Below are positions 17,254-27,675 of a stretch of DNA of 64,000 nucleotides, piece by piece. The notes under the pieces are model-generated. The model made no database searches. It was not told the DNA's origin and saw only the letters and a program-made list of their open reading frames with translations. Source of the stretch: Achromobacter pestifer (GTDB lineage Bacteria > Pseudomonadota > Gammaproteobacteria > Burkholderiales > Burkholderiaceae_B); contig NZ_CADIJX010000004.1 of assembly GCF_902859625.1 (NCBI RefSeq), positions 496,001 to 560,000 on the forward strand, in the 5' to 3' direction. Position 1 is the stretch's first letter, and each line of letters starts with the position of its first letter. A program made the translations under genes and the position numbers.

Positions 17254-17306
17254 GGGTGAATATCCGGAAAGGTCAGTAGGGGAAGAACACAAGGCGTTGC
17301 GCCGGG

Positions 17307-18641
17307 CTACGATGCGTCGAGCACGCTGCCGATCCGGCAGGCAAGCTCCAGCAGCGTCCTGTCGCCGCCGCGCCGGCCCGTCGCCAGCAAGCCGATCGGC
17401 TGATGCGCAGCGCGCGCCACGGGCACGGAAATACTGGGCAAGTCCAGCCGGTTGGCGAATTCGGTCAAGCTGAAGGCGCGGGCGTTCTCACGCAGATAGA
17501 CATCGCTGTCATCCAGGCTGGCCACCGGCGGCGGCAGCATGGGCACCGTCGGTGTCAGCACGGCGTCGGCGCCGGCCAGTTCTTCGTCATACTGCGCCCG
17601 CAACGCCAGCAGGCGGCGTTGCGCCGCCACATAAGCATGCGCCGCCACCTTCGCACCGAGCAACATGCGCGGCCCCACGCGCGGGTCATACAGACCGGCC
17701 TCGTGCTGCAAGCGCTCGGCATGCAGGGCGTATGCCTCGGCGGCGATGATGCCGCCATCGCGAGCCACGGCGCCGGCCAGCCGCAAGCTGGGCATCGGCA
17801 CCGTCCGCAGCACGGCGCCCGCCCGTCTCAGGCTTGCCAAGCCGCCCTCGAACCCACGCTGGACCTCGGGTTCAAGCTCGGCGTCCACGCCCGCCGGCAC
17901 CACGAACCGCGTGCCGGCCAGCGGCGTCGCCGCGTCCCAGGTCTGAACAGCATCAACGGGTTCGAAGGGCGCCAGCGCCTTATCCACAAGCAAACATCCG
18001 GCAGCATCGGCGGCAACGATGCCGGGCACATCGAAACTGGGCGACAGATACATCATGCCGCCATCGTCATACCGCCCTTTTGAAGGCTTGAAGCCCGCAA
18101 CGCCACAGAACGCGGCCGGAATCCGCGCCGATCCGCTGGTGTCCGAGCCCAGGGCAATGCTCACCATGCCCTTTGCCACGGCCAGCGCGCCGCCGCTGGT
18201 CGAGCCGCCGGCCACGCGGGGCACGTCGGTCGCCAATGGCGACAGCGGCGTGCCAAAGGCCGCATTCAACCCCAATGCGCCGTAGGCAAATTCAGTCATG
18301 TTGTTCTGCGCCAGCAAGATGGCGCCAGCCTGCCGCAACGCGCGCACCAGCGCGGCATCCTCACGAGCGGCAGGCGCTTCGGCCAGCACCCGCGAGCCGG
18401 CGTGGGTAATCCACCCCCGCACATCGAAGCAAGCCTTCACGCCCAGTACCAGGCCGGCAAGCGGCGGCTGGCCGCCCGTATGCCATGCGAGCCTGTCGCG
18501 TGCTTGCGCTTCTGCCTGCGCCGCGTCGTCGCGCCGCCGCAGCAATGCCGTTGCCGCTGCCGCGGGATCGGACTGCACGCGGCGCAGGCAATGCGCCACG
18601 GCACGGCCGTTCACGTCTTGAACGTCAAGATCCATGGACAT
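17307..18641 (-). CDS. Amidase signature family enzyme
   Basis: A 444-residue Ser-cisSer-Lys amide hydrolase. The catalytic Lys69 is in GVKACFDVRG, the bridging cis-Ser149 in GGSTSGGALA and the nucleophile Ser171 in GSDTSGSARIPAAFCGVAGFKPS. The family includes AtzF/allophanate hydrolase, GatA, aryl and N-acyl-amino-acid amidases. Its start overlaps the stop of the ABC fusion gene by 17 bp, implying translational coupling. In the ectC operon it could remove an acyl or amide nitrogen from the imported compound. It contains a perfect DnaA box (17980-17988). Not GatA: no gatC/gatB neighbours. Confidence 0.9.
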   Translation of the reverse strand: MSMDLDVQDVNGRAVAHCLRRVQSDPAAAATALLRRRDDAAQAEAQARDRLAWHTGGQPPLAGLVLGVKACFDVRGWITHAGSRVLAEAPAAREDAALVRALRQAGAILLAQNNMTEFAYGALGLNAAFGTPLSPLATDVPRVAGGSTSGGALAVAKGMVSIALGSDTSGSARIPAAFCGVAGFKPSKGRYDDGGMMYLSPSFDVPGIVAADAAGCLLVDKALAPFEPVDAVQTWDAATPLAGTRFVVPAGVDAELEPEVQRGFEGGLASLRRAGAVLRTVPMPSLRLAGAVARDGGIIAAEAYALHAERLQHEAGLYDPRVGPRMLLGAKVAAHAYVAAQRRLLALRAQYDEELAGADAVLTPTVPMLPPPVASLDDSDVYLRENARAFSLTEFANRLDLPSISVPVARAAHQPIGLLATGRRGGDRTLLELACRIGSVLDAS

Positions 18642-20133
18642 GGCTCAGAAAATCCTTGATGCGGGGGTCGTCGCTCGCGCGCAGCTGCGCAGGAGGCGCA
18701 TCAAGCAAGATGCGGCCGCTTTCCATGAAGACAATCCGGTCTGATACCTTGAACGCAAAGCCCATTTCATGCGTCACGATCAGCATGGTCATGCCTTCGC
18801 GTGCCAATGCCTCCACCACCTTCAAGACTTCGGCAACCAGTTCCGGATCCAACGCAGAGGTCGGCTCGTCGAACAGCATGATCGAAGGACGCATCGCCAG
18901 CGCGCGCGCAATGGCCACGCGCTGCTGCTGCCCTCCCGAAAGCTGATGCGGATACTTGTGCGCATGATCCAGCATGCCGACCTTGTTGAGCAGCACCAGC
19001 GCCTCTCGCTGTAGCGCTGCGCGATTACCTCGGCGATGATAGGCCGGCGCCAGCATCACGTTCTGCAACACCGTCTTGTGCGGAAACAGATTGAAGCTCT
19101 GGAACACCATGCCGATATCCAGGATGCGATTCCCTGGGCTCGCACGAGGCTCAGACTCTGGCGAACCCAGGAAGGGTTTGCCGTGCAGCAGCACCTGTCC
19201 GCCATCCAGGGTCTCCAAACCGTTCAGCGTGCGGATGAGCGATGTCTTCCCCGAACCCGACGGTCCAATGATGCTGATCACTTCTCCCGGCCTGACCGTC
19301 AGATCGATGCCCTTTAGCACTTCGTGGTCGCCAAAGCGCTTGCGCGCCTGCCGGACTTCCAGCGCCGGCTCATTGCCGCTTGCCGTCAGCGTCGGCTGCG
19401 CCAGGCCGGACTGCACATCCCGCCGGGTTTGCGCATCCAGCTCCAGCGGCTTGGGCTCGCGCCGCAGAATGTTCATGTGTGATTCAAGCCAACCCAGCAA
19501 CTTGTCGAACAGCGTAACGATCAACACGTAGTACAGGGCCACCGCCAGCATCGTCTCGAACACCAGGAAGTTCTGCGTGTACAAGCGCTGCCCGACCAGC
19601 AGAATCTCCGCCAGCGATATCACCGACACCAGAGACGTCAGTTTGGCGATGGTGATGAACTCGTTGCTCAACGCGGGCAGCGCAATCCGCAAGGCTTGCG
19701 GAATCACGATCATGCGCTGGATGCCCGCGTAGCGGATGCCCAATGCGCGGCCCGCTTCGATCTGCCCGCGCGGCACGCCCAGAATGCCGCCCCGATGGAT
19801 CTCTGCGATGAATGCGGTTTCGCTGACGACCAGTGCGGTCAACCCGGCGTAGAACGGGTCGGACAGCAGCGCGCCCGCAGCGGGAAATACCTGCGGCAGG
19901 TTGTAGATGAACACCAGCAGCACCAGCAAGGGCAGGCTGCGGAAGAACCAGATATACAGGCCGGCAAGCCGGCTCACGAGCGGATTCTTTGCCTGCTTTC
20001 CCAGCGCCAGCACGAATCCCGCGGCAACCCCGATGACCCATGTCGCAATGCTCAGCTTCACCACCACCCAGCAAGCTTTCCAGAAGTCAGTGTCCCAAAG
20101 CAGGCTGACGGCGTAGTCCCAATCGAAGCGCAT
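18625..20133 (-). CDS. Polar amino-acid ABC permease-ATPase fusion
   Basis: A 502-residue two-domain protein starting at MRFDWDYAVSLLW (20133). Residues 1-225 form a PAAT permease with WFFRSLPLLVLLVFIYNLP and the EAA-type loop ALGIRYAGIQRMIVIPQALRIALP; after a 30-residue linker, residues 255-500 form an ATPase with Walker A GPSGSGKT (290-297), LSGGQQQR (398-405) and Walker B IMLFDEP (418-424). One chain thus supplies both membrane and motor domains, presumably as a homodimer. It follows the SBP gene by 22 bp. Known PAAT substrates include amino acids and ectoines (Ehu system). Confidence 0.92.
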   Translation of the reverse strand: MRFDWDYAVSLLWDTDFWKACWVVVKLSIATWVIGVAAGFVLALGKQAKNPLVSRLAGLYIWFFRSLPLLVLLVFIYNLPQVFPAAGALLSDPFYAGLTALVVSETAFIAEIHRGGILGVPRGQIEAGRALGIRYAGIQRMIVIPQALRIALPALSNEFITIAKLTSLVSVISLAEILLVGQRLYTQNFLVFETMLAVALYYVLIVTLFDKLLGWLESHMNILRREPKPLELDAQTRRDVQSGLAQPTLTASGNEPALEVRQARKRFGDHEVLKGIDLTVRPGEVISIIGPSGSGKTSLIRTLNGLETLDGGQVLLHGKPFLGSPESEPRASPGNRILDIGMVFQSFNLFPHKTVLQNVMLAPAYHRRGNRAALQREALVLLNKVGMLDHAHKYPHQLSGGQQQRVAIARALAMRPSIMLFDEPTSALDPELVAEVLKVVEALAREGMTMLIVTHEMGFAFKVSDRIVFMESGRILLDAPPAQLRASDDPRIKDFLSHVHGS

Positions 20134-20155
20134 GAGTCCGGGTTCCGTGACAGCG

Positions 20156-21007
20156 TTACTTGGCGGGACCAGAGAGCGCGGTCTGCACCTCGGCCTCGGT
20201 CGGCGCTTCAAGACCGTAGCGGGCCAGCAGCGCCTGATACTCGCCGCTGTCGCTGGCGCGGCGCAGCGCGCCCTTCAACGCTTCCCGCAAGGCTTGCGAG
20301 TCCTTGTTGATGCCCAGGCCGATCACGATGGGGTAGAGCAGCGCGCTGGAGCTGATCTTCAAGGTGTTCTGCGATTGCGCCAGCATGCCGTGCACCACGG
20401 CCGCGTCCTCGATCATCACGTCAGCCGCTTGCGAACGCAGCGCCATCATCGCTTCCGGTGAGGTCGGAAACTCCAGTACCTTGATCTCCCCCAGGCCTTT
20501 GGGCTGGCAAGCCTCGCGCGAGACCTTCTGCAACTTCGGCGTCCACGATGCGCCCTTGATCGACGCGACGCGCTTTCCACACAGCGCGTCAGGCGCTGCC
20601 GGCGCATATTGACTGGATGCCAGCACCACCAGCGACGCGCCGGTCTTCAGGTAGGGAATGAAATCAATCAATTTCGACCGCTCGGGCGTCACATACAACG
20701 CGGAAGCCACCGTGTCGAAGCGGTGTGCCCGCATGCCCAGGATCAGGTCGGGAAAGCGCGTATCGACGAACACGGGCTGCAACGACAGCTTGTCCGCGAG
20801 CAGGCGCGAGAAATCCGCGTCGAACCCCGCAGGCTTGCCGGCATCCATGTAGGCGTAGGGCGGATAGGTCAGATCGGAACCGACCGTCAGACTGTCGGCC
20901 TTGATGGTCGATGCGGAGAATGCCAATGGGGAAGCCGCGCACAGCAGGAAGGCCAGCATTGCACGGGTCACGCAGCGTCGCGGCGCAGCCAGAATCTGAG
21001 TAAACAT
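20156..21007 (-). CDS. ABC transporter substrate-binding protein (SBP_bac_3)
   Basis: A 283-residue periplasmic protein, started at MFTQILAAPRRC (21007) with a GGGGAAA ribosome site. A Sec signal peptide (RRCVTRAMLAFLLCAASPLAFSA) is cut about residue 32. The mature chain shows the PAAT binding-protein fold: LTVGSDLTYPPYAYMDAGKPAGFDADFSRLLADKL and KTGASLVVLASS. It is the first gene of the four-gene operon ending in ectC, behind the second GntR-type operator, so the substrate probably acts as, or gives rise to, the inducer. Confidence 0.92.
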   Translation of the reverse strand: MFTQILAAPRRCVTRAMLAFLLCAASPLAFSASTIKADSLTVGSDLTYPPYAYMDAGKPAGFDADFSRLLADKLSLQPVFVDTRFPDLILGMRAHRFDTVASALYVTPERSKLIDFIPYLKTGASLVVLASSQYAPAAPDALCGKRVASIKGASWTPKLQKVSREACQPKGLGEIKVLEFPTSPEAMMALRSQAADVMIEDAAVVHGMLAQSQNTLKISSSALLYPIVIGLGINKDSQALREALKGALRRASDSGEYQALLARYGLEAPTEAEVQTALSGPAK

Positions 21008-21079
21008 GATTTCCCCTATTGAACATCCTGGAACCCGCATCAAGACTAGCTCTTCGCGACTTCGGAAGGGTTTTCCGAA

Positions 21080-21102
21080 CCAGGATTGTTGAACAATTTT
21101 CA
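21080..21102. promoter_or_regulatory. Palindromic GntR-type operator, site 2
   Basis: On the minus strand this reads ...ATTGTTCAACAATCCTGG, identical over 18 bases to site 1 at 15.17 kb; the other arm is degenerate (TGAAA in place of CAGG). It lies 73 bp upstream of the SBP start. A TTGACG -35-like hexamer (21112-21117, minus strand) precedes it, so it would cover the core promoter. A further inverted repeat, TTCGGAA/TTCCGAA (21061-21079), follows downstream. Confidence 0.75.
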
Positions 21103-21154
21103 GGAATTCTGCGTCAAGTCAGCCGGCACGGGATATGGGTATTTTCCCTAGCGC

Positions 21155-21183
21155 AAAAAAAAACCCGCCACAAGGGCGGGTTT
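21155..21183 (-). terminator. Rho-independent terminator of gyrB
   Basis: Read on the minus strand, AAACCCGCC and its complement form a stem with a 4 nt loop, followed by a run of nine T residues. It lies about 25 bp beyond the gyrB stop codon. Confidence 0.92.
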
Positions 21184-21207
21184 CTGCAATCGACGGTATC
21201 AGCGCGA

Positions 21208-23673
<2,466 letters not shown>

Positions 23674-23750
23674 TTAAAGAACGGCCTGGCGGCCGGACCG
23701 CCCGCAGGCCAAGGCCCGCAAGCGGCACAAACCCACGAGTGGGGCGCGGA

Positions 23751-24866
23751 TCAGATCCGCATGGGCATGACGACGTACTTGAACTGGTCGTCTTCGGGCA
23801 GGGTGATGAGCGCCGACGCATTGGCGTCGGGCATGACCGACCACTGGATGTTGTCGACTTTCACGTTGGCCAGCACGTCAAGCAGATAGCCGACGTTGAA
23901 GCCCACGTCCAGGGCTTCATGGCCGTAGTCGATGTCGATTTCTTCCTGCGCCTCTTCCTGCTCGGCGTTCGAGGACGAGATCTTCATCTGGTTCTGCGCC
24001 AATTGCAGGCGCACGCCCTTGAACTTGTCGGTGGTCAAGATCGCGGCGCGCTGAAGGCTGCCCTGAAGCGCTTCGCGGCCCACCATGAAATGGCGCGTGT
24101 AGTTCGTCGGAATCACGCGCGTGAAATCGGGAAACTTGCCTTCGACCAGCTTGGACACCAGTTCCACGTCGCCGAAGCGGAAGCGGATCTGGCCCGGCGC
24201 CACATCAATGGAGACCACCTCGTCGGAGTCTTCCAGCAGGCGCTGCATTTCCAGCACGGTCTTGCGCGGCACGATCACTTCGTGGCGTTCGGCGATGCCA
24301 TCGGCCTCGGTCGAGCAATGCGCCAGGCGGTGACCATCGGTGGCGACGGCGCGCACACGACCCGGTTCAAACACCAGCAGCATGCCGTTCAGGTAATAAC
24401 GGATGTCCTGTTGCGCCATGGCGAAGTGCACCATGTTGAACAAGTGGCGCAGCGTGCGTTGCGGCATGGTCAGCGAGACATCCCAGTTCTCGGGCTGAGC
24501 CACGGTGGGGAACTCGCTGGCGGCCAGCGTCTGCAACGCGAAGCGGCTCTTGGCCGACTGCACCGACAGCTTGTTGCTGGCCAATGCCAGACGCACATCG
24601 CCGGTGTCCGGCAACGCCTTCAGGATGTCCAGCAACTTGCGCGCCGCAACCGTGGTGGACTCGTTGTCCTGGCCCACGCCGAAGTCGGCGTGCGTGGTGA
24701 TCTGTACTTCCAGGTCGGTCGCAATGAAGGCAACTTTATTGCCTTCCTTGCGCATCAGGATGTTCGCCAGGATGGGCAGGGTATGGCGTCTTTCGACGAT
24801 GCCCGCCACGGTCGACAGCGGTTTCAGCAATGCATCGCGTGTGGTTTGTACGAGTTGCATGTTCAT
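23751..24866 (-). CDS. dnaN: DNA polymerase III beta subunit (sliding clamp)
   Basis: A 371-residue sliding clamp, built of three topologically similar domains, that tethers Pol III to DNA. The start [35 protein letters not shown] (optionally with two extra residues) and the end YVVMPMRI are characteristic. The start codon overlaps the dnaA stop in the sequence ATGA, so translation is coupled to dnaA. A second Met two codons in is an equally possible start. Confidence 0.97.
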   Translation of the reverse strand: MNMQLVQTTRDALLKPLSTVAGIVERRHTLPILANILMRKEGNKVAFIATDLEVQITTHADFGVGQDNESTTVAARKLLDILKALPDTGDVRLALASNKLSVQSAKSRFALQTLAASEFPTVAQPENWDVSLTMPQRTLRHLFNMVHFAMAQQDIRYYLNGMLLVFEPGRVRAVATDGHRLAHCSTEADGIAERHEVIVPRKTVLEMQRLLEDSDEVVSIDVAPGQIRFRFGDVELVSKLVEGKFPDFTRVIPTNYTRHFMVGREALQGSLQRAAILTTDKFKGVRLQLAQNQMKISSSNAEQEEAQEEIDIDYGHEALDVGFNVGYLLDVLANVKVDNIQWSVMPDANASALITLPEDDQFKYVVMPMRI

Positions 24867-26329
24867 CCTTTTAGAGTTTGTTCCAACACGTGCAGGGTAT
24901 GGTTGAGCTCCGCTTGCTTTGCGCGGGCGTCGGAAATCTTGCGGACGGCGTGCAGTACGGTGGTGTGATCACGACCACCGAACAAATCGCCGATTTCCGG
25001 CAGGCTTTTCTGGGTCAGCTCCTTCGCCAGATACATCGCGACCTGGCGGGGCAATGCAATATTGGCGGGCCGGCGTTTCGAGTACATGTCGGCGACCTTG
25101 ATCTTGTAGAAATCCGCAACCGTCTTCTGGATGTTTTCCACAGTGATCTGGCCGTTGGACACGGACAGCAGGTCCTTCAGGGCTTCCTTGCAGACGTCCA
25201 CAGTCAGCACATCGCGGCCGTGGAAGCGGGCGTAAGCCAGAACCTTGCGCAGCGCGCCTTCCAGTTCGCGCACGTTGCTGCGCAGATGCTTGGCAATGAA
25301 GAAGGCCACTTCCTCGGGCATGGGCACGCCTTCGGATTCCGCCTTGCGCAGCAGGATCGCCACGCGCATCTCCAGCTCCGGCGGCTCGATTGCCACCGTC
25401 AGGCCGGAGTCGAAACGCGAGATCAGGCGGCTGTCGATGCCGGACAGCTCCTTCGGATACGTATCGCTGGTGATGATGATCTGCTTGCGCTGGGCCACCA
25501 TTGCCTCGAACGCATAGAAGAACTCTTCCTGCGTGCGGTTCTTGCCGGAGAAGAACTGGATATCGTCGATCAGCAGCAGATCAAGCGAATGGTAGTAGCG
25601 CTTGAAGTCATCGAACGCCTTGCGCTGATAGGCCTTGACCACATCCGACACGTACTGGTCCGCATGCACGTAGCGCACGCGCACGCCCGTGCCCGCCGCC
25701 ACCATGGCGTTGCCGATGGCGTGGATCAAGTGGGTCTTGCCCAGGCCCACGCCGCCATACAGGAACAGCGGGTTATAGGAGGTGCCCGGGTTCTCAGCCA
25801 CTTGCAGCGCGGCGGCGCGCGCCAGCTGGTTGGCCTTACCCGTCACGAAGTTCTCGAACGTCAGGTCCGTGTTCAGCCGCGAACGCTCGTACACGATGTT
25901 GGCCGCGTCGGCGTTCACCGCCTGCGCCGCCGCCGTCGTGGCGGGTGGGGGCGGCGGAGCCGCGGCCTGCATGGGTGGAGCGCCGCCTGAGGGTTGCGCA
26001 GCGGACAGGTGCGTTTGCTCGGGTTGCGGCGCACGCACGGGCGCGACCGGCATACGCGGCGCAGCTCCGTGAGAAGGCAATTCGAACAATACCTGTACCG
26101 GTCGCTTGAACCACTCCGCGGCCAACGCTTCGATCTGGTGGGAAAAGTTCTTGCGCACCCAATCCAGCTTGAAGCGGTTGGGCGCGGCAACGCGCAGCAC
26201 CGCCTGCGTTTCGTCGTACGCAAGCGGGACCAGCGGTCGTATCCACGCGCTGATTTGTTGGGGGGGGAGTTCCTGCTCAAGACGACTGACGCAGGTCTGC
26301 CAGAATTCTTTCATGTCGCTCTTATTCAA
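24863..26329 (-). CDS. dnaA: Chromosomal replication initiator protein DnaA
   Basis: A 488-residue AAA+ initiator. Domain I (1-90, starts [20 protein letters not shown] after four leading residues), a Pro/Ala/Gln-rich domain II linker (about 95-150), domain III with Walker [11 protein letters not shown] and Walker [10 protein letters not shown], and domain IV with the DNA-binding signature [12 protein letters not shown]. It recognises TTATCCACA boxes, one of which lies in its own upstream region (26359-26367), consistent with autoregulation. First gene of dnaA-dnaN-gyrB. Confidence 0.98.
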   Translation of the reverse strand: MNKSDMKEFWQTCVSRLEQELPPQQISAWIRPLVPLAYDETQAVLRVAAPNRFKLDWVRKNFSHQIEALAAEWFKRPVQVLFELPSHGAAPRMPVAPVRAPQPEQTHLSAAQPSGGAPPMQAAAPPPPPATTAAAQAVNADAANIVYERSRLNTDLTFENFVTGKANQLARAAALQVAENPGTSYNPLFLYGGVGLGKTHLIHAIGNAMVAAGTGVRVRYVHADQYVSDVVKAYQRKAFDDFKRYYHSLDLLLIDDIQFFSGKNRTQEEFFYAFEAMVAQRKQIIITSDTYPKELSGIDSRLISRFDSGLTVAIEPPELEMRVAILLRKAESEGVPMPEEVAFFIAKHLRSNVRELEGALRKVLAYARFHGRDVLTVDVCKEALKDLLSVSNGQITVENIQKTVADFYKIKVADMYSKRRPANIALPRQVAMYLAKELTQKSLPEIGDLFGGRDHTTVLHAVRKISDARAKQAELNHTLHVLEQTLKG

Positions 26330-26739
26330 ACCTCGATTCTACCTTGCCTCGGCAGGGGTTATCCACAGGGTAGGACATAACCGTCTACATTGCGCTAGCT
26401 TAACTGTTTGACAAGACAGGGAAAACTTGCTGAAATGGTGGGCTTTTCCGAATTCTGTCTGTCAGAAGGTTTCACAGAGAGCTTAGCCGGAGTTGTCGTG
26501 GGTACCCTCCTTTATTAGGTCGGCGCCCGCAACACTGTCCGGTTTTTAGCTTTGCTGAATAGGTCGCCTGGGGAGAAGTTCCCAGCATGCTGGGAGGAAA
26601 TTCCCAGTCCAGAGCCCCGTCTAAGAGTTGTTTTTTGCACATGTTGCAAAAATGCTCTTCAGATACCCGCTTCTGAATGTGCGACCTGGAACCCTCCGGG
26701 CAGGTCCCTTCTGACTTTTGTTCTTTTTGTGGATCGTCC
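26330..26739. promoter_or_regulatory. dnaA-rpmH divergent intergenic region
   Basis: This 410 bp spacer separates the dnaA and rpmH units. It holds a perfect DnaA box (26359-26367), a relaxed one TTTTGCACA (26633-26641), a good plus-strand promoter TTGACA-N17-TGAAAT (26408-26436), and a 14 bp palindrome CCCAGCATGCTGGG (26581-26594) followed by another CCCAG. In many bacteria this is the origin site; here only one perfect box is present, so it looks more like a regulatory region, but an origin function is not excluded. Confidence 0.6.
26408..26436 (+). promoter_or_regulatory. Candidate promoter for rpmH-rnpA
   Basis: A perfect -35 TTGACA (26408-26413) and a -10-like TGAAAT (26431-26436) are separated by exactly 17 bp on the plus strand. 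The rpmH start lies 300 bp further, which would give a long leader that includes the CCCAGCATGCTGGG palindrome. Confidence 0.5.
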
Positions 26740-26874
26740 ATGAAACGTACCTACCAACCTTCCGTTACCCGCCGCAAGCGCACCCATGGCTTTCGCGTGC
26801 GCATGAAAACCCGCGCTGGCCGCGCTATCCTGAACGCCCGTCGCGCCAAGGGCCGCAAGCGTCTGGCCGTCTAG
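26740..26874 (+). CDS. rpmH: 50S ribosomal protein L34
   Basis: A 44-residue, highly basic ribosomal protein ([20 protein letters not shown] at the start, [11 protein letters not shown] at the end) that sits at the exit-tunnel side of the large subunit. Length and sequence are canonical. It opens the rpmH-rnpA-yidD-yidC run, divergent from dnaA, the classical order near bacterial origins. Confidence 0.98.
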   Translation: MKRTYQPSVTRRKRTHGFRVRMKTRAGRAILNARRAKGRKRLAV

Positions 26875-26983
26875 TCCTGGTTTTCCGGTTTTCCGGAAAC
26901 CTGACTATTTGCACGGACTGGCCATATTGCAAGACCTCTCGCAATCTCGTTCCGGTTCCGCGCAAACGCCTGACCCGCAGTCC

Positions 26984-27355
26984 ATGCCGCGCTCCACGCT
27001 TCCCCCGGAGGCGCGGCTGCATCGCCCCTCCGAGTTCGCCGCTGCCCTGAAAGGCCGGCGTCTTGCCCGAGGGGCGTTATTCATTGTGACTTCTGCTCCC
27101 AATGATCTGCCCCCCGGTCAGAACGCCTGTGCCCGTCTGGGGCTCATCATCGCCAAGCGGTTCGCCGCTCATGCCAGTACGCGCAACGCCATCAAGCGGG
27201 TCATCCGCGAAGCGTTTCGCCACCGGCGCTTGGCGCTGCCGGCCAAGGACTACGTCGTGCGCCTGCATAGCAAAGTGACTCCCGCCACGCTCACCTCGCT
27301 TAAACGCTTGGCAAGAGCCGAAGTGGACGCTCACTTTGAGCGGATAACGCGATGA
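26984..27355 (+). CDS. rnpA: Ribonuclease P protein component
   Basis: A 123-residue basic protein that assists the RNase P RNA in 5' tRNA maturation. I start it at [18 protein letters not shown] (26984); an earlier reading adds 25 unrelated residues. The RNR-type signature is present as [30 protein letters not shown]. It follows rpmH by about 110 bp and overlaps yidD by 4 bp. Confidence 0.95.
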   Translation: MPRSTLPPEARLHRPSEFAAALKGRRLARGALFIVTSAPNDLPPGQNACARLGLIIAKRFAAHASTRNAIKRVIREAFRHRRLALPAKDYVVRLHSKVTPATLTSLKRLARAEVDAHFERITR

Positions 27356-27627
27356 TTTTCAAAGCGCTGCTTATTGCGCCCATCCGGTTCTACAGGTTCT
27401 TCCTGAGTCCCTGGATCGGCAGGCAGTGCCGCTTCACCCCGACTTGCTCGGCATACGCAATTGAAGCAATCGAACGCCACGGCGCCTGGCGCGGCTTTTG
27501 GTTGGGAGTCCGGCGCATCGGCCGATGCCATCCCTGGTCGCCCGGCGGGTGGGATCCCGTTCCGCCCACGCCGGGAACCAATGGCACCCCGTGCTGCTCC
27601 CACAGCCACCGCACCGAGCACGATTGA
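27352..27627 (+). CDS. yidD: Membrane protein insertion efficiency factor YidD
   Basis: A 91-residue protein with an amphipathic N-terminus ([33 protein letters not shown]) and the family cysteine signature CRFTPTCS plus a later CHPW segment. YidD proteins support YidC-dependent membrane insertion. The start overlaps the rnpA stop (ATGA), and yidC follows 48 bp downstream. The C-terminus runs on past the usual core with a Gly/Pro/His-rich tail. Confidence 0.95.
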   Translation: MIFKALLIAPIRFYRFFLSPWIGRQCRFTPTCSAYAIEAIERHGAWRGFWLGVRRIGRCHPWSPGGWDPVPPTPGTNGTPCCSHSHRTEHD

Positions 27628-27675
27628 CGCTAAACTGGCGGGCTTTGCTGGCCCGTATTCACTTCAGTAGGCACC

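Noticed and set aside
17307-18641. Amidase considered as GatA of the Glu-tRNA amidotransferase
   Set aside because: No gatB/gatC neighbours; located in an ABC/EctC operon; sequence around the nucleophile (DTSGSARIP) differs from GatA.
23739-24968. 409-residue open frame opposite dnaN
   Set aside because: Antisense shadow of dnaN; no recognisable domain.
26472-26741. 89-residue minus-strand frame in the dnaA-rpmH spacer
   Set aside because: Spans the CCCAGC palindrome and the rpmH leader; no domain, poor codon bias.
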